DNA of 64,000 bases from Celerinatantimonas sp046054165 (lineage in GTDB: Bacteria; Pseudomonadota; Gammaproteobacteria; Enterobacterales; Celerinatantimonadaceae): assembly GCF_046054165.1 (NCBI RefSeq), contig NZ_JBFNXK010000008.1, forward strand, positions 142,539 to 206,538, written 5' to 3'. Below, piece after piece: positions 1 through 7,867 of the stretch; the stretch's first letter is position 1; each line of letters starts with the position of its first letter. The translations under genes and the position numbers were made by a program. The notes beneath the pieces are model-generated. The model saw nothing but the letters and a program-made list of their open reading frames with translations. It did not search any database and was not told the origin of the DNA.

Positions 1-455
1 GCAATCCCGGCAAGCAGAGAGATCCCGATTTTAACCATGCTGCCACCGCCACGACGGACAATTGCAAATGCAAGACCAATCAGTAGCACTACGGCGACAT
101 CAAAAAACAACGGTAGTGCACAGATAAAGCCAGTAATGGCAATCGCCCAATGCGCCCGTTTTTCACCAAAGCGAGCCAGCAATGTATGTGCAATCTGATC
201 TAACGCTCCGGTTGCTTCCATCACCTTACCAAACATCGCACCAAGAGCGACCACTACAGCCACGAAGCCGAGTGTTCCCCCCATCCCTTTCTGAATGGTT
301 TCCGCAATTTTCGAAGGTTCCATACCCGAGCAGATCCCTGCCAGCATAGCCACCAATATCAATGCGACAACCGCATGCAAACGGACTTTCATCACTAAGA
401 ACAACAGTAAGATGATCGATCCCGCTGCTGTTAAAATCAGCGAAATATCAGACAT
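1..455 (-). CDS. Gluconate permease, GntP family (N-terminal part, cut by window edge)
   Basis: Inner-membrane gluconate:proton symporter of the GntP family; it would feed GntK. The reading frame starts with ATG at 455 and runs off the window start, so only about 151 N-terminal residues are visible. They are very hydrophobic, with an opening MSDISLILTAAG segment, a glycine-rich GKVMEATGALDQIA stretch and the FICALPLFFDVAVVLL segment typical of GntT/GntU permeases. It is divergent from gntK, and two GntR-type operators lie between the two starts, so co-regulation by gluconate is likely. Which paralogue it is (gntT, gntU or other) cannot be decided from this part. Confidence 0.85.
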   Translation of the reverse strand, partial: MSDISLILTAAGSIILLLFLVMKVRLHAVVALILVAMLAGICSGMEPSKIAETIQKGMGGTLGFVAVVVALGAMFGKVMEATGALDQIAHTLLARFGEKRAHWAIAITGFICALPLFFDVAVVLLIGLAFAIVRRGGGSMVKIGISLLAGI

Positions 456-496
456 ATTAAAATTCCTTATTTTTGTTAGTCACTTCACAATAGTAA

Positions 497-526
497 AAGT
501 TACCGGTAACATGATACCGGTAACAT
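497..526. promoter_or_regulatory. Tandem GntR operators between permease and gntK
   Basis: Two 16-bp near-palindromes overlap by two bases: AAGTTACCGGTAACAT (497-512) and ATGATACCGGTAACAT (511-526). Both share the core TACCGGTAAC and resemble the E. coli GntR operator consensus ATGTTACCGGTAACAT (established knowledge). They lie between the divergent starts of the permease (455) and gntK (587), so one regulator could repress both units. The regulator is probably the GntR encoded at 3595-4596. Confidence 0.8.
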
Positions 527-586
527 CGATAGAATAAGAAGCAATTAAAGCGGTTATCTTTTAAAAATGCGAAAGGTGTCAAAAAA

Positions 587-1117
587 ATGGAAGATTTAAA
601 GCAAGGCCTATGTATCTTACTGATGGGCGTATCAAGTAGTGGCAAGTCATCAGTCGGTTCTGCACTGGCCAAAGCAATCGATGCGAAATTCATTGATGGT
701 GATGATCTCCACCCCAAAGCCAATATTTTAAAAATGTCCTCGGGAGAAGCTCTCAACGATACCGATCGCGGTCCGTGGCTAGAGCGGATCAGAGATGCAG
801 CTTTCAGTATTGGCCATAAACATGAACAGGGTGTCATCGTCTGCTCAGCCCTAAAACGTCGTTATCGGGATCAAATCCGAGACGGAAATCATCACTTAAT
901 TTTCTTACATTTGTATGGCGATATCGATTTGGTCGCTAAACGAATGCAGCAGCGTAAAAATCACTTTATGCCACAGAGTCTCCTGCAGAGCCAGTTTGAT
1001 GCATTGGAAATACCTAGTGAAGATGAAACTGATGTTATCACCATCAGCATTGATGGGAACTTTCAGGAAGTCGTTGATCGTTGCATCAGTGCTGTAAAAT
1101 CTCATTTAGAATCTTAA
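587..1117 (+). CDS. gntK: Gluconokinase GntK
   Basis: Cytoplasmic kinase that phosphorylates D-gluconate with ATP to 6-phosphogluconate. The 176-residue length matches the family. A Walker A loop GVSSSGKSS lies at residues 14-22, followed by FIDGDDLHP and SGEALNDTDRGPWL, the signature of thermoresistant-type gluconokinases, and VCSALKRRYRD in the middle. The ATG at 587 has AAAGGTG eight bases upstream. It is the first gene of gntK-edd-eda: the stop is nine bases before the edd start. Tandem GntR operators lie just upstream, so induction by gluconate is expected. Its product is the substrate of Edd next door. Confidence 0.95.
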   Translation: MEDLKQGLCILLMGVSSSGKSSVGSALAKAIDAKFIDGDDLHPKANILKMSSGEALNDTDRGPWLERIRDAAFSIGHKHEQGVIVCSALKRRYRDQIRDGNHHLIFLHLYGDIDLVAKRMQQRKNHFMPQSLLQSQFDALEIPSEDETDVITISIDGNFQEVVDRCISAVKSHLES

Positions 1118-1125
1118 AGGAACCC

Positions 1126-2934
1126 ATGATGAACTCGACCGTTGCCGCCATTACCCGGCGGATTGCTCAACGTAGCGCGTCTTTACGCCAAAATTATTTG
1201 GAACAACTTGATCGTGATATTCAGCGCGGTCCGATCCGCAGTCATATTAGCTGTGGTAATCTGGCGCATACGGTCGCAGCTTGCCCTTCAGGGCAAAAGA
1301 GCAATATTCTCGATTTCACCCGGCTCAACATGGCGATTGTCACATCCTATAACGATATGCTCAGCGCCCATCAGCCCTATCAGAGCTACCCGGATGAAAT
1401 CAAAAAAATACTTACCGAGATGGGACACAGCGGACAGGTTGCCGGTGGGGTCGCAGCCATGTGTGACGGGGTAACTCAGGGACAGGACGGGATGGAACTC
1501 TCGCTGTTCTCTCGCGATAACATTGCCCAAAGTACCGCCATCGCCTTGAGCCATCAAACATTCGATGGCAATTTATTACTGGGAGTCTGTGACAAAATTG
1601 CTCCGGGGCAACTAATGGGCGCGTTAAGCTTTGGCTATCTACCCACGTTGTTCATTCCTACCGGTCCCATGTCGACAGGGATCAGTAATGATGAAAAAGT
1701 GGCAATTCGTCAAAAATATGCGGCTGGGGAACTGGGGCATGATGCCTTGCAGCAAATGGAATGTCAGGCTTACCATGCACCTGGAACCTGTACGTTTTAT
1801 GGGACAGCCAATACCAATCAGCTCGTTTTTGAAGCCATGGGGCTAATGCTTCCGGGCTCTGCATTCGTTCCCCCAAATGACCCGCTGCGTCACATGTTGA
1901 CCAAAGCCAGTGTTCAGCAACTGGTTAAAATCAGCCGCAATGGGGATTATCGACCTATCGGCCGGGTCGTTGATGAACGAGCACTCGTCAATGGATTAGT
2001 GGCCTTGCTGGCTTCCGGTGGTTCAACCAATCATACGATTCACATGGTCGCAGTTGCCCGAGCCGCTGGGCTTATCCTCACTTGGGATGATATTGCTGAG
2101 CTCTCTGAAGCAGTACCACTTCTGGCCCGTATCTATCCCAATGGTCCGGCGGATGTCAACCAATTCCATCAGGCCGGTGGGATCCCAACACTGCTCAAAG
2201 AACTCGATCAGCGCCAACTACTTCACCGGGATGCCTTAACGGTTTATGGCACACTGGCCGATTACTTCAAACATCCAGTGAATGATAACGGCGAGTTAGT
2301 CTGGCAAGAAGCGAGCACCAGTCTAAACCCTGAAATCATCGCGGCCCCCGCTAGCCAATTTTCAGCTCATGGCGGCTTAGCACTGCTTCAAGGTAATTTA
2401 GGTCGGGGTGTGATGAAAATCAGTGCGGTCGATCCAGCCTATCAGAAGTTAACCGCACCGGCCCGAATCTTTGATTCTCAGCACGAAGTTGAAACAGCGT
2501 ATCAAAAGAATGAATTTCATCAAGATTGTGTCATCGTAGTTCGCTATAATGGACCTGCCGCTAATGGAATGCCTGAGTTGCATAAACTCATGCCGATCCT
2601 CGGGAACCTGATGAAAGCAGGACTCAAAGTAGCACTGGTGACTGATGGTCGTCTATCCGGTGCTTCAGGGAAGGTTCCTTCCGTACTGCACATTACTCCT
2701 GAGGCCAGTCGCGGCGGCCCCCTGAGCCAGCTAAAAGATGGTGATTTAATTACCATTGATGCGCAAGCAGGATGTTTAAATTGCGAAAGTGACCTGACCG
2801 AGCGCCATATTGCGCATCAGACCGCCTTCCCAGCGTTCGGCTGTGGAAGAGAATTGTTCGGGATGTTCCGCTCGCATGTATCCAGTGCCGAACAAGGTGC
2901 CAGCGTTCTTTTTGACGATGCGCCCATTCAATAG
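1126..2934 (+). CDS. edd: 6-phosphogluconate dehydratase Edd
   Basis: Entner-Doudoroff dehydratase converting 6-phosphogluconate to 2-keto-3-deoxy-6-phosphogluconate (KDPG); an iron-sulfur enzyme of the IlvD/Edd family. From the ATG at 1126 it has 602 residues, almost the same as E. coli Edd (603). Conserved blocks include SYNDMLSAHQPY, MCDGVTQGQDGMELS (Cys near residue 112), LGVCDKIAPG (Cys near 154), APGTCTFYGTANTNQ (Cys near 222) and TDGRLSGASGKVPS. The frame is open upstream to 1081, but that stretch overlaps gntK; AAAGGA at 1116-1121 supports a start at 1126 or 1129 (ATGATG). Co-transcribed with gntK and eda. Confidence 0.96.
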   Translation: MMNSTVAAITRRIAQRSASLRQNYLEQLDRDIQRGPIRSHISCGNLAHTVAACPSGQKSNILDFTRLNMAIVTSYNDMLSAHQPYQSYPDEIKKILTEMGHSGQVAGGVAAMCDGVTQGQDGMELSLFSRDNIAQSTAIALSHQTFDGNLLLGVCDKIAPGQLMGALSFGYLPTLFIPTGPMSTGISNDEKVAIRQKYAAGELGHDALQQMECQAYHAPGTCTFYGTANTNQLVFEAMGLMLPGSAFVPPNDPLRHMLTKASVQQLVKISRNGDYRPIGRVVDERALVNGLVALLASGGSTNHTIHMVAVARAAGLILTWDDIAELSEAVPLLARIYPNGPADVNQFHQAGGIPTLLKELDQRQLLHRDALTVYGTLADYFKHPVNDNGELVWQEASTSLNPEIIAAPASQFSAHGGLALLQGNLGRGVMKISAVDPAYQKLTAPARIFDSQHEVETAYQKNEFHQDCVIVVRYNGPAANGMPELHKLMPILGNLMKAGLKVALVTDGRLSGASGKVPSVLHITPEASRGGPLSQLKDGDLITIDAQAGCLNCESDLTERHIAHQTAFPAFGCGRELFGMFRSHVSSAEQGASVLFDDAPIQ

Positions 2935-2946
2935 AAGGAATAACAG

Positions 2947-3594
2947 ATGTCTAGTGTTACTGCGGCCCAAGTATTTGCCGCTTCACCGATTGTCCCTGTG
3001 ATGGTCATCAAACATGTTGAAGATGCACTACCACTTGCCAAAGCATTGGCAGATGGTGGTATTACTGTTTTTGAAATTACATTGCGTACAGATGCCGCAT
3101 TGGGTGCGATCAAAGCGATCAGCGATGCAATGCCGGAAGCCATTGTGGGTGCTGGCACCATTATCAATCCAGAACAGTTCGATGATGCGGTCAATGCAGG
3201 CGCTCAATTTATTATCTCTCCGGGATTCAGTCCTGAACTGCTTGAACATAGTTTGAAACATCAAACAGTTCCTTATATCCCTGGCGTTGCCACTGCATCA
3301 GAAATGATCACAGCCTTAAGTTACGGCCTGGATCATTTAAAATTCTTCCCAGCGGAAGCCAACGGTGGTGCACCGGTATTAAAAGCAGTAAGTGCGGCAT
3401 TACCACAGATTACCTTCTGCCCAACCGGCGGCGTGAAAGAATCCAACCTGTCGAACTACCTGTCACTACCTTGTGTCGGTACAGTAGGCGGAACATGGAT
3501 GATCCCACAAGATGCTATTGAAGCCAAACAGTGGGATAAAATCACTGAACTCAGCAAACAAGCTGTAGAATTGGTTGCTTCTTTGCGCGGTTAA
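2947..3594 (+). CDS. eda: KDPG aldolase Eda
   Basis: Cleaves KDPG to pyruvate and glyceraldehyde 3-phosphate; class I (Schiff-base) aldolase, cytoplasmic. The length of 215 residues fits the family. Glu43 and Arg47 lie in VFEITLRTDAAL, and the Schiff-base lysine is Lys132 in HLKFFPAE, followed by FCPTGGV. It starts 12 bases after edd behind an AGGA site, closing the gntK-edd-eda unit. It also serves the hexuronate route: the uxuAB products in this window reach KDPG after phosphorylation by a KDG kinase that is not visible here. Its stop codon abuts the stop of convergent gntR without a spacer. Confidence 0.96.
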   Translation: MSSVTAAQVFAASPIVPVMVIKHVEDALPLAKALADGGITVFEITLRTDAALGAIKAISDAMPEAIVGAGTIINPEQFDDAVNAGAQFIISPGFSPELLEHSLKHQTVPYIPGVATASEMITALSYGLDHLKFFPAEANGGAPVLKAVSAALPQITFCPTGGVKESNLSNYLSLPCVGTVGGTWMIPQDAIEAKQWDKITELSKQAVELVASLRG

Positions 3595-4596
3595 TCAAAT
3601 ACTTCCGCCGATATCCAGCTGGTAGGACAAATCAATCACCGGCTGGATAGCTTCATCTTGTTCCAAATACCCCAATAACTGTTGAGCAGCCGCACGTCCA
3701 ATCGCTTCTCGGGGAGTAATCACCGATGCCAGTTTAGGGCTTAATACCTGCCCGATGTCTAGTCCATGAAATCCAGCTATCGCCATTTCAGATGGCACTT
3801 CAATTTGCTGCCGATGACACTCCAGGATAGCACCGACGGCTAAGTCATCATTCGTGCAAAAAACACCGTCGCATGTGGGATATTTCGCTAGCGTCTGTTG
3901 CAACAACAACCCACCTAATGAGAACGAAGACGGCGCTTCGGTTAGTACCGAATGAGCTTCTAATTCGGCCGCAGCCATTGCCTGTTGATATCCTTGTTGC
4001 TTCAGTTTGGTTCGGGTATCCATACGCGCACCAAGATAGATAATGTGGCGAGCACCGCGCTCAATCATTAAATGAACCATCGACTGAGCCGCTTTTACAT
4101 TATCAAATCCAACCACCGGATAATGGCCCGGATGATCGATATCCATCATTTCAACAACGGGGATACCGGCACTTTTAATAATTCGGTGGACCCGAGCCGA
4201 ATGATCCCGATCGGAAAGTAATAACCCATCAATATTATAAGACAGCAGCGATTCAATCCGTCGTTCTTCAATTTTGGGATCGTAACCATAGTGAGCCAGC
4301 ATGGTCTGATAGCCCGCGGCTTCAGTGACCGTTTCCAAGCCCCTAAGCACTTCGGCAAAGACTTGGTTGGTTAACGATGGCAACAAGACCCCAATAGCTC
4401 TACTTTTGGCATTCGACAGAATATCAGGAGCCCGACTGGCCACATAACCGAGTTCATCGATCACTTGCTGAATTTTAATCGCAGTCGCTTCAGAGACTTG
4501 ATCTGGATTTCTTAAATAACGGCTGACGGTCATTTTAGTTACTCCGACACGGTTGGCTACATCAATGAGTGTCGGACGTTTGTGGGACTTATTCAT
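3595..4596 (-). CDS. gntR: LacI-family gluconate repressor GntR
   Basis: Transcriptional repressor of gluconate genes. The 333 residues contain an N-terminal LacI helix-turn-helix (LIDVANRVGVTKMTVSRYLRNP, about residues 10-31), the RAPDILSNAKSRAIGVLLPSLTNQVFAEVLRG segment nearly identical to E. coli GntR, a periplasmic-binding-protein-like effector domain with GVFCTNDDLAVGA, and the C-terminal end IGGSI. Start ATG at 4596. A perfect 16-bp GntR palindrome sits 19-34 bases upstream, indicating autoregulation. It converges on eda with back-to-back stop codons. Family and target operators agree, so the assignment is firm. Confidence 0.93.
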   Translation of the reverse strand: MNKSHKRPTLIDVANRVGVTKMTVSRYLRNPDQVSEATAIKIQQVIDELGYVASRAPDILSNAKSRAIGVLLPSLTNQVFAEVLRGLETVTEAAGYQTMLAHYGYDPKIEERRIESLLSYNIDGLLLSDRDHSARVHRIIKSAGIPVVEMMDIDHPGHYPVVGFDNVKAAQSMVHLMIERGARHIIYLGARMDTRTKLKQQGYQQAMAAAELEAHSVLTEAPSSFSLGGLLLQQTLAKYPTCDGVFCTNDDLAVGAILECHRQQIEVPSEMAIAGFHGLDIGQVLSPKLASVITPREAIGRAAAQQLLGYLEQDEAIQPVIDLSYQLDIGGSI

Positions 4597-4614
4597 CGTT
4601 TAGTTAATAAAATA

Positions 4615-4630
4615 ATGTTACATGTAACAT
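4615..4630. promoter_or_regulatory. GntR operator at gntR promoter
   Basis: Perfect 16-bp palindrome ATGTTACATGTAACAT, with the same half-site ATGTTA/TAACAT as the GntR operators near gntK but CATG in the centre. It lies immediately upstream of the gntR start, where it would block its own transcription. Confidence 0.7.
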
Positions 4631-4932
4631 ATCAAAAATAGCGGGGAAACAACAGGTTCCATTAGCATGGATTGTCAAAATATTTAGCTAAAATTTAAAG
4701 AAACGAGGCGAGCCCCCAATCAGGGCACAAGCACATACTAAAAATTATACGGCAAAAACTTTGATGCTTAAATCTGAACCAAATAAAACCATCATTCCTG
4801 AATAACGTCAGCCGCTCTGCCCATTATCCGCTCATGTTCCAATTCAACCTTCGAATAATATCACCATGTGTGCTCAACACTTTTTAATAGATACCACTCG
4901 TGACATTTATTCCCCGCACCTTAAAAATCTAC
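4631..4932. other. AT-rich non-coding stretch upstream of gntR and the carrier protein
   Basis: About 300 bases without a convincing reading frame on either strand. It should contain the gntR promoter (leftward). I saw no repeat, RNA or gene remnant in it. Confidence 0.5.
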
Positions 4933-4961
4933 TTACAAATAATGAAATTAGCGATTATATT
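4933..4961 (+). promoter_or_regulatory. Possible sigma-70 promoter of the carrier protein gene
   Basis: TTACAA (4933-4938), a 17-base spacer and TATATT (4956-4961), about 40 bases before the ATG at 5002. The match to -35/-10 consensus is moderate and the surroundings are AT-rich, so this is tentative. Confidence 0.35.
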
Positions 4962-5001
4962 TAACCTTAATAATCAACCAAAAAATCATCCCCTGTAAAT
5001 T

Positions 5002-5250
5002 ATGCAAACAGCACCGATCAGCACCTTTATTCACGAATTATTACAACGCAGTCGTGATACGGCCCCTTGCTCTGATAATGATTCCCTGATCAGTTCCAAC
5101 CGTTTAGATTCAATCAACATTGCGGAACTCATCATTTTTTTACAGGATCAGTATGATATTTATGTATCCACTTCTGATCCCGATATATTTAAGCAACTCG
5201 ACTCAATCAATCTCATTGCACAATATATTCAGGATCATCAAACCGCCTAA
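5002..5250 (+). CDS. Acyl carrier protein
   Basis: Small (82-residue) acidic carrier protein. The phosphopantetheine site is Ser37 in NRLDSINIAEL, with the usual helix II that follows (IIFLQDQYDI). The C-terminal helix begins LDSINLIAQYI, so the LDSIN pentapeptide occurs twice; by position only the first is the prosthetic-group site. No clear Shine-Dalgarno precedes the ATG. It is convergent with the SGNH/MBOAT operon. By analogy with DltC it may present an activated acyl group to the MBOAT at 6510-7850 (inference). The predicted loading enzyme is the AMP-forming ligase at 11388, but a phosphopantetheinyl transferase is not in the window. Confidence 0.8.
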   Translation: MQTAPISTFIHELLQRSRDTAPCSDNDSLISSNRLDSINIAELIIFLQDQYDIYVSTSDPDIFKQLDSINLIAQYIQDHQTA

Positions 5251-5275
5251 ATAAGTGTTCCGAATATCAGGCTAC

Positions 5276-5370
5276 AGAGGCCATTGCCAACGTCGACACG
5301 CATGACCCTATCCATGGGGCTTCTCTGCGTCATCCCTGACACGGAGAGTCGACTTATCACAATAGCCTCT
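5276..5370. repeat. Imperfect long inverted repeat between convergent genes
   Basis: AGAGGC-C-ATTG (5276-5286) is mirrored by CAAT-A-GCCTCT (5360-5370), and within it GTCGAC occurs at 5292-5297 and 5348-5353 as a second pairing layer. It lies between the 3' ends of the carrier-protein gene and the SGNH gene. It could be a bidirectional transcription-stop structure or a remnant of lost DNA. Short in-frame pieces look weakly protein-like, but I recognise nothing. Confidence 0.35.
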
Positions 5371-5416
5371 ATGCTTGGGTGGAGCAGAATGAGGGATACC
5401 TATTTAAACATGACGA

Positions 5417-6505
5417 CTATTCGTCATGTGATGGGGACCTCCATTGTTTGACGGATAATGCGATTTTTTCTGCCAACAAAGCATTACCTCGAGCCGTGAG
5501 ATGTCCCGCCCAATCCAAGAAAAATTGCTCTTTTGATGAATCATAAATATGCGATAGATCGATGATATTTTTATTATCAGCAGTCTTTTGTTCCAGCTGA
5601 TTGATGACCTGCCAGTAGATAGCAGGCTGAGAAAAGTCCTCAGCGAAATGAACATTATCAATATTGGCCTGAGTTCCCCAAGGTGTAGGAGGGATAATAA
5701 TTAAGGTCGGAACCTTCTGAGTTTGTCCGTACGCTAACACTTCATGAAAATGTCCATAAATACTATTCACAGCCATCTGCTGTTCATTTTGATTCGCCGG
5801 GCAAACTTCCGGAATTGTTTTAGAGGATGGATGTAATTTATGGATCAATAAAGTAGGTATCGTGATTAATGCAGGCTGACGATATTGATCGAGTGTACGA
5901 TTATTTTGTATTTCCCTTAGGACGCGATTCGAGCATATATGATAAAGATCACTCGGACCATTGATAACTAACACTAAATCATAATGCTGCTTTTGGGTCT
6001 TATTTAAATATTTCCATAACAATAAATTCATGTCTGTTGGTTGTGCTGGAACCGAATAATTATCAATTTGATAATCAGGTAATTTTACAGCGAGTTTGGC
6101 CACTAAACTATCAGCGTCTGAATTATAATAACTAAAGCTCTGGGATGCGCCCAATAGCAATAGCCGCTTGTGGGGGTTGGCAACCGGAAGGCCATCGACA
6201 TGAAGCACGCGCCGACCTTTGGCGTCAATATGATAGGTTCCATAATCTCCAGCTTGCAATCGGAATCCCCCATCCGTATATGGGATAGGCTGATATTTCA
6301 ACTTTTGGGTATCATGATACTGCGTAGCATATTTCTGATGATCGACCTGTTTAGGCAACCTCGCTAAAAACATTTTAACGGGTCCCGGAAAATATTGATG
6401 ATATAAATATCGAGAATACAGAAGTACATCCCCGAATCCATCCAGTACCAACCCAAGGAAAATTAAGATAATTAATAACGCAATAATTCGTTTAATTGTT
6501 TTCAT
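5417..6505 (-). CDS. Membrane-anchored SGNH-fold protein, DltD-like role suspected
   Basis: A 362-residue protein from ATG 6505 (a TTG at 6520 is also in frame but overlaps the MBOAT). One N-terminal membrane segment (about residues 7-25) would place the rest in the periplasm. SGNH blocks: Ser121 in LLGASQSF, Asn/Gly block VINGPSD, and Asp331/His335 in DWAGHLTARGN. The start lies four bases after the MBOAT stop, so translation is probably coupled. In D-alanylation and alginate-type acetylation systems, SGNH partners of MBOATs hand the acyl group to the final acceptor; that role is inferred here. The acceptor is unknown. A plain esterase activity is the alternative. Confidence 0.75.
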   Translation of the reverse strand: MKTIKRIIALLIILIFLGLVLDGFGDVLLYSRYLYHQYFPGPVKMFLARLPKQVDHQKYATQYHDTQKLKYQPIPYTDGGFRLQAGDYGTYHIDAKGRRVLHVDGLPVANPHKRLLLLGASQSFSYYNSDADSLVAKLAVKLPDYQIDNYSVPAQPTDMNLLLWKYLNKTQKQHYDLVLVINGPSDLYHICSNRVLREIQNNRTLDQYRQPALITIPTLLIHKLHPSSKTIPEVCPANQNEQQMAVNSIYGHFHEVLAYGQTQKVPTLIIIPPTPWGTQANIDNVHFAEDFSQPAIYWQVINQLEQKTADNKNIIDLSHIYDSSKEQFFLDWAGHLTARGNALLAEKIALSVKQWRSPSHDE

Positions 6506-6509
6506 ATGT

Positions 6510-7850
6510 TTAAAAATCAAAGTAATAGAAACTTTCAGGGCGCTGCGCTGCGACCAGCGAGCAACCTAAAATAATGATACATAACACCGGGATCAATAAG
6601 GGCTGGGGTAACTTAGCCGCACAATTTCGAATCACATTCACCTGATCAAAACGATGCAATAATAATACAAGAGCACTTAACCCCATCACCCCCATATTGA
6701 CTGTTCCCAAGTAATGAGGATCAACCGACAAGAGTCCTTGATAAAAATCCCCGGCTATTGCAATCGACTGGCATCGGAACAAAATCAGTAAAAATGTCCA
6801 GATAATAAAATTAATGACAATGGCCATCCATTTAAACTGCGGATGACGCGAAATAAATTTCCCGTACCCTAAATAGCTTTCAGCCATCATAATTATTCCC
6901 TGAAGAGCGCCCCATAGAACAAAATTCCAACTGGCACCATGCCATAATCCAGAGACTAACATGGTTAATAGTATGGGAAGATGGGGAAATGAATTGCGAC
7001 AATAACGAACTAAAGGGATAAAAACATAGTCACGCAACCAAAAACTCAAGGTCATATGCCAGCGTTTCCAGGTTTCTGTCATGGAAAATGCCAGATAGGG
7101 TGATCGAAAATTTTCAGGAAAACGAATGCCAAACATACCGGCGACGGCAATAGCCATATCCGAATACGCGCTAAAATCACAGTAAATTTGAATTGTGAAA
7201 CCTACGGCAGCCGTCATTAACTCTAAAAAATGATACTGCTGTGGCTGTAAGAATATCGGCTCAATATAACTCGCAATTTGATCGGCAATCAGAACCTTTT
7301 TAATCATCCCAATAGCAAATAACGGTAAATTATAGCGAATATTTTTCCATCCCACATGGATATGGCTTAGTTGGGGGATTAATTCATGACTTCGTAAAAT
7401 AGGCCCCGCAATCAAATGCGGAAAGAAACTAATATATAAGCTAACATCTAATAAATTTATTCTTTTATGGGGTGAACGGGAATAATCGACAATAAAACTA
7501 ATCAGTGTAAATGTAATAAACGAAATACCTAAAGGTAACCCGATATGAAGTAAGTGCTGAACACCTACTGATTGAAGAATAAAATTAGTATACTTAAAGA
7601 ATAATAGCGGAATTAAAACAATCAAAACAAATAAAAACTTGAGCTTATTTATTTTACTGAAAGTAGATACATAAACTAGGGCAATCACTATATAGAAGGC
7701 AAGGATCCAAATAAAATGGATATTCCAAAATGAATAGAAAATAAAACTACTACCAATAAGAACGATCTTTATCCACGGGCCTTGCAGGACACGAGTCAGG
7801 CATAAAACGACCATCAAAAAAATTAAAAAACTGGGGAGCTGAAATAACAT
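6510..7850 (-). CDS. MBOAT O-acyltransferase with C-terminal FxYxxF tail
   Basis: Polytopic inner-membrane acyltransferase (AlgI/DltB family), 446 residues. Family motifs are YCDFSAYSDMAIA (about 223-235), RFPENFRSPY, ETWKRWHMTLSFWLRDY (His265) and the catalytic-type His304 in SGLWHGASWNF. The protein ends in F-Y-Y-F-D-F (441-446), matching the FxYxxF hexapeptide reported as an acyl shuttle on DltX and fused to some MBOATs (established knowledge). It would take an acyl group from a cytoplasmic thioester, perhaps the carrier at 5002, and load the tail tyrosine for the SGNH partner encoded immediately downstream. Start ATG at 7850, 17 bases after the carbamoyltransferase stop. Confidence 0.9.
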   Translation of the reverse strand: MLFQLPSFLIFLMVVLCLTRVLQGPWIKIVLIGSSFIFYSFWNIHFIWILAFYIVIALVYVSTFSKINKLKFLFVLIVLIPLLFFKYTNFILQSVGVQHLLHIGLPLGISFITFTLISFIVDYSRSPHKRINLLDVSLYISFFPHLIAGPILRSHELIPQLSHIHVGWKNIRYNLPLFAIGMIKKVLIADQIASYIEPIFLQPQQYHFLELMTAAVGFTIQIYCDFSAYSDMAIAVAGMFGIRFPENFRSPYLAFSMTETWKRWHMTLSFWLRDYVFIPLVRYCRNSFPHLPILLTMLVSGLWHGASWNFVLWGALQGIIMMAESYLGYGKFISRHPQFKWMAIVINFIIWTFLLILFRCQSIAIAGDFYQGLLSVDPHYLGTVNMGVMGLSALVLLLHRFDQVNVIRNCAAKLPQPLLIPVLCIIILGCSLVAAQRPESFYYFDF

Positions 7851-7867
7851 AGAAAATCCCTATGACC

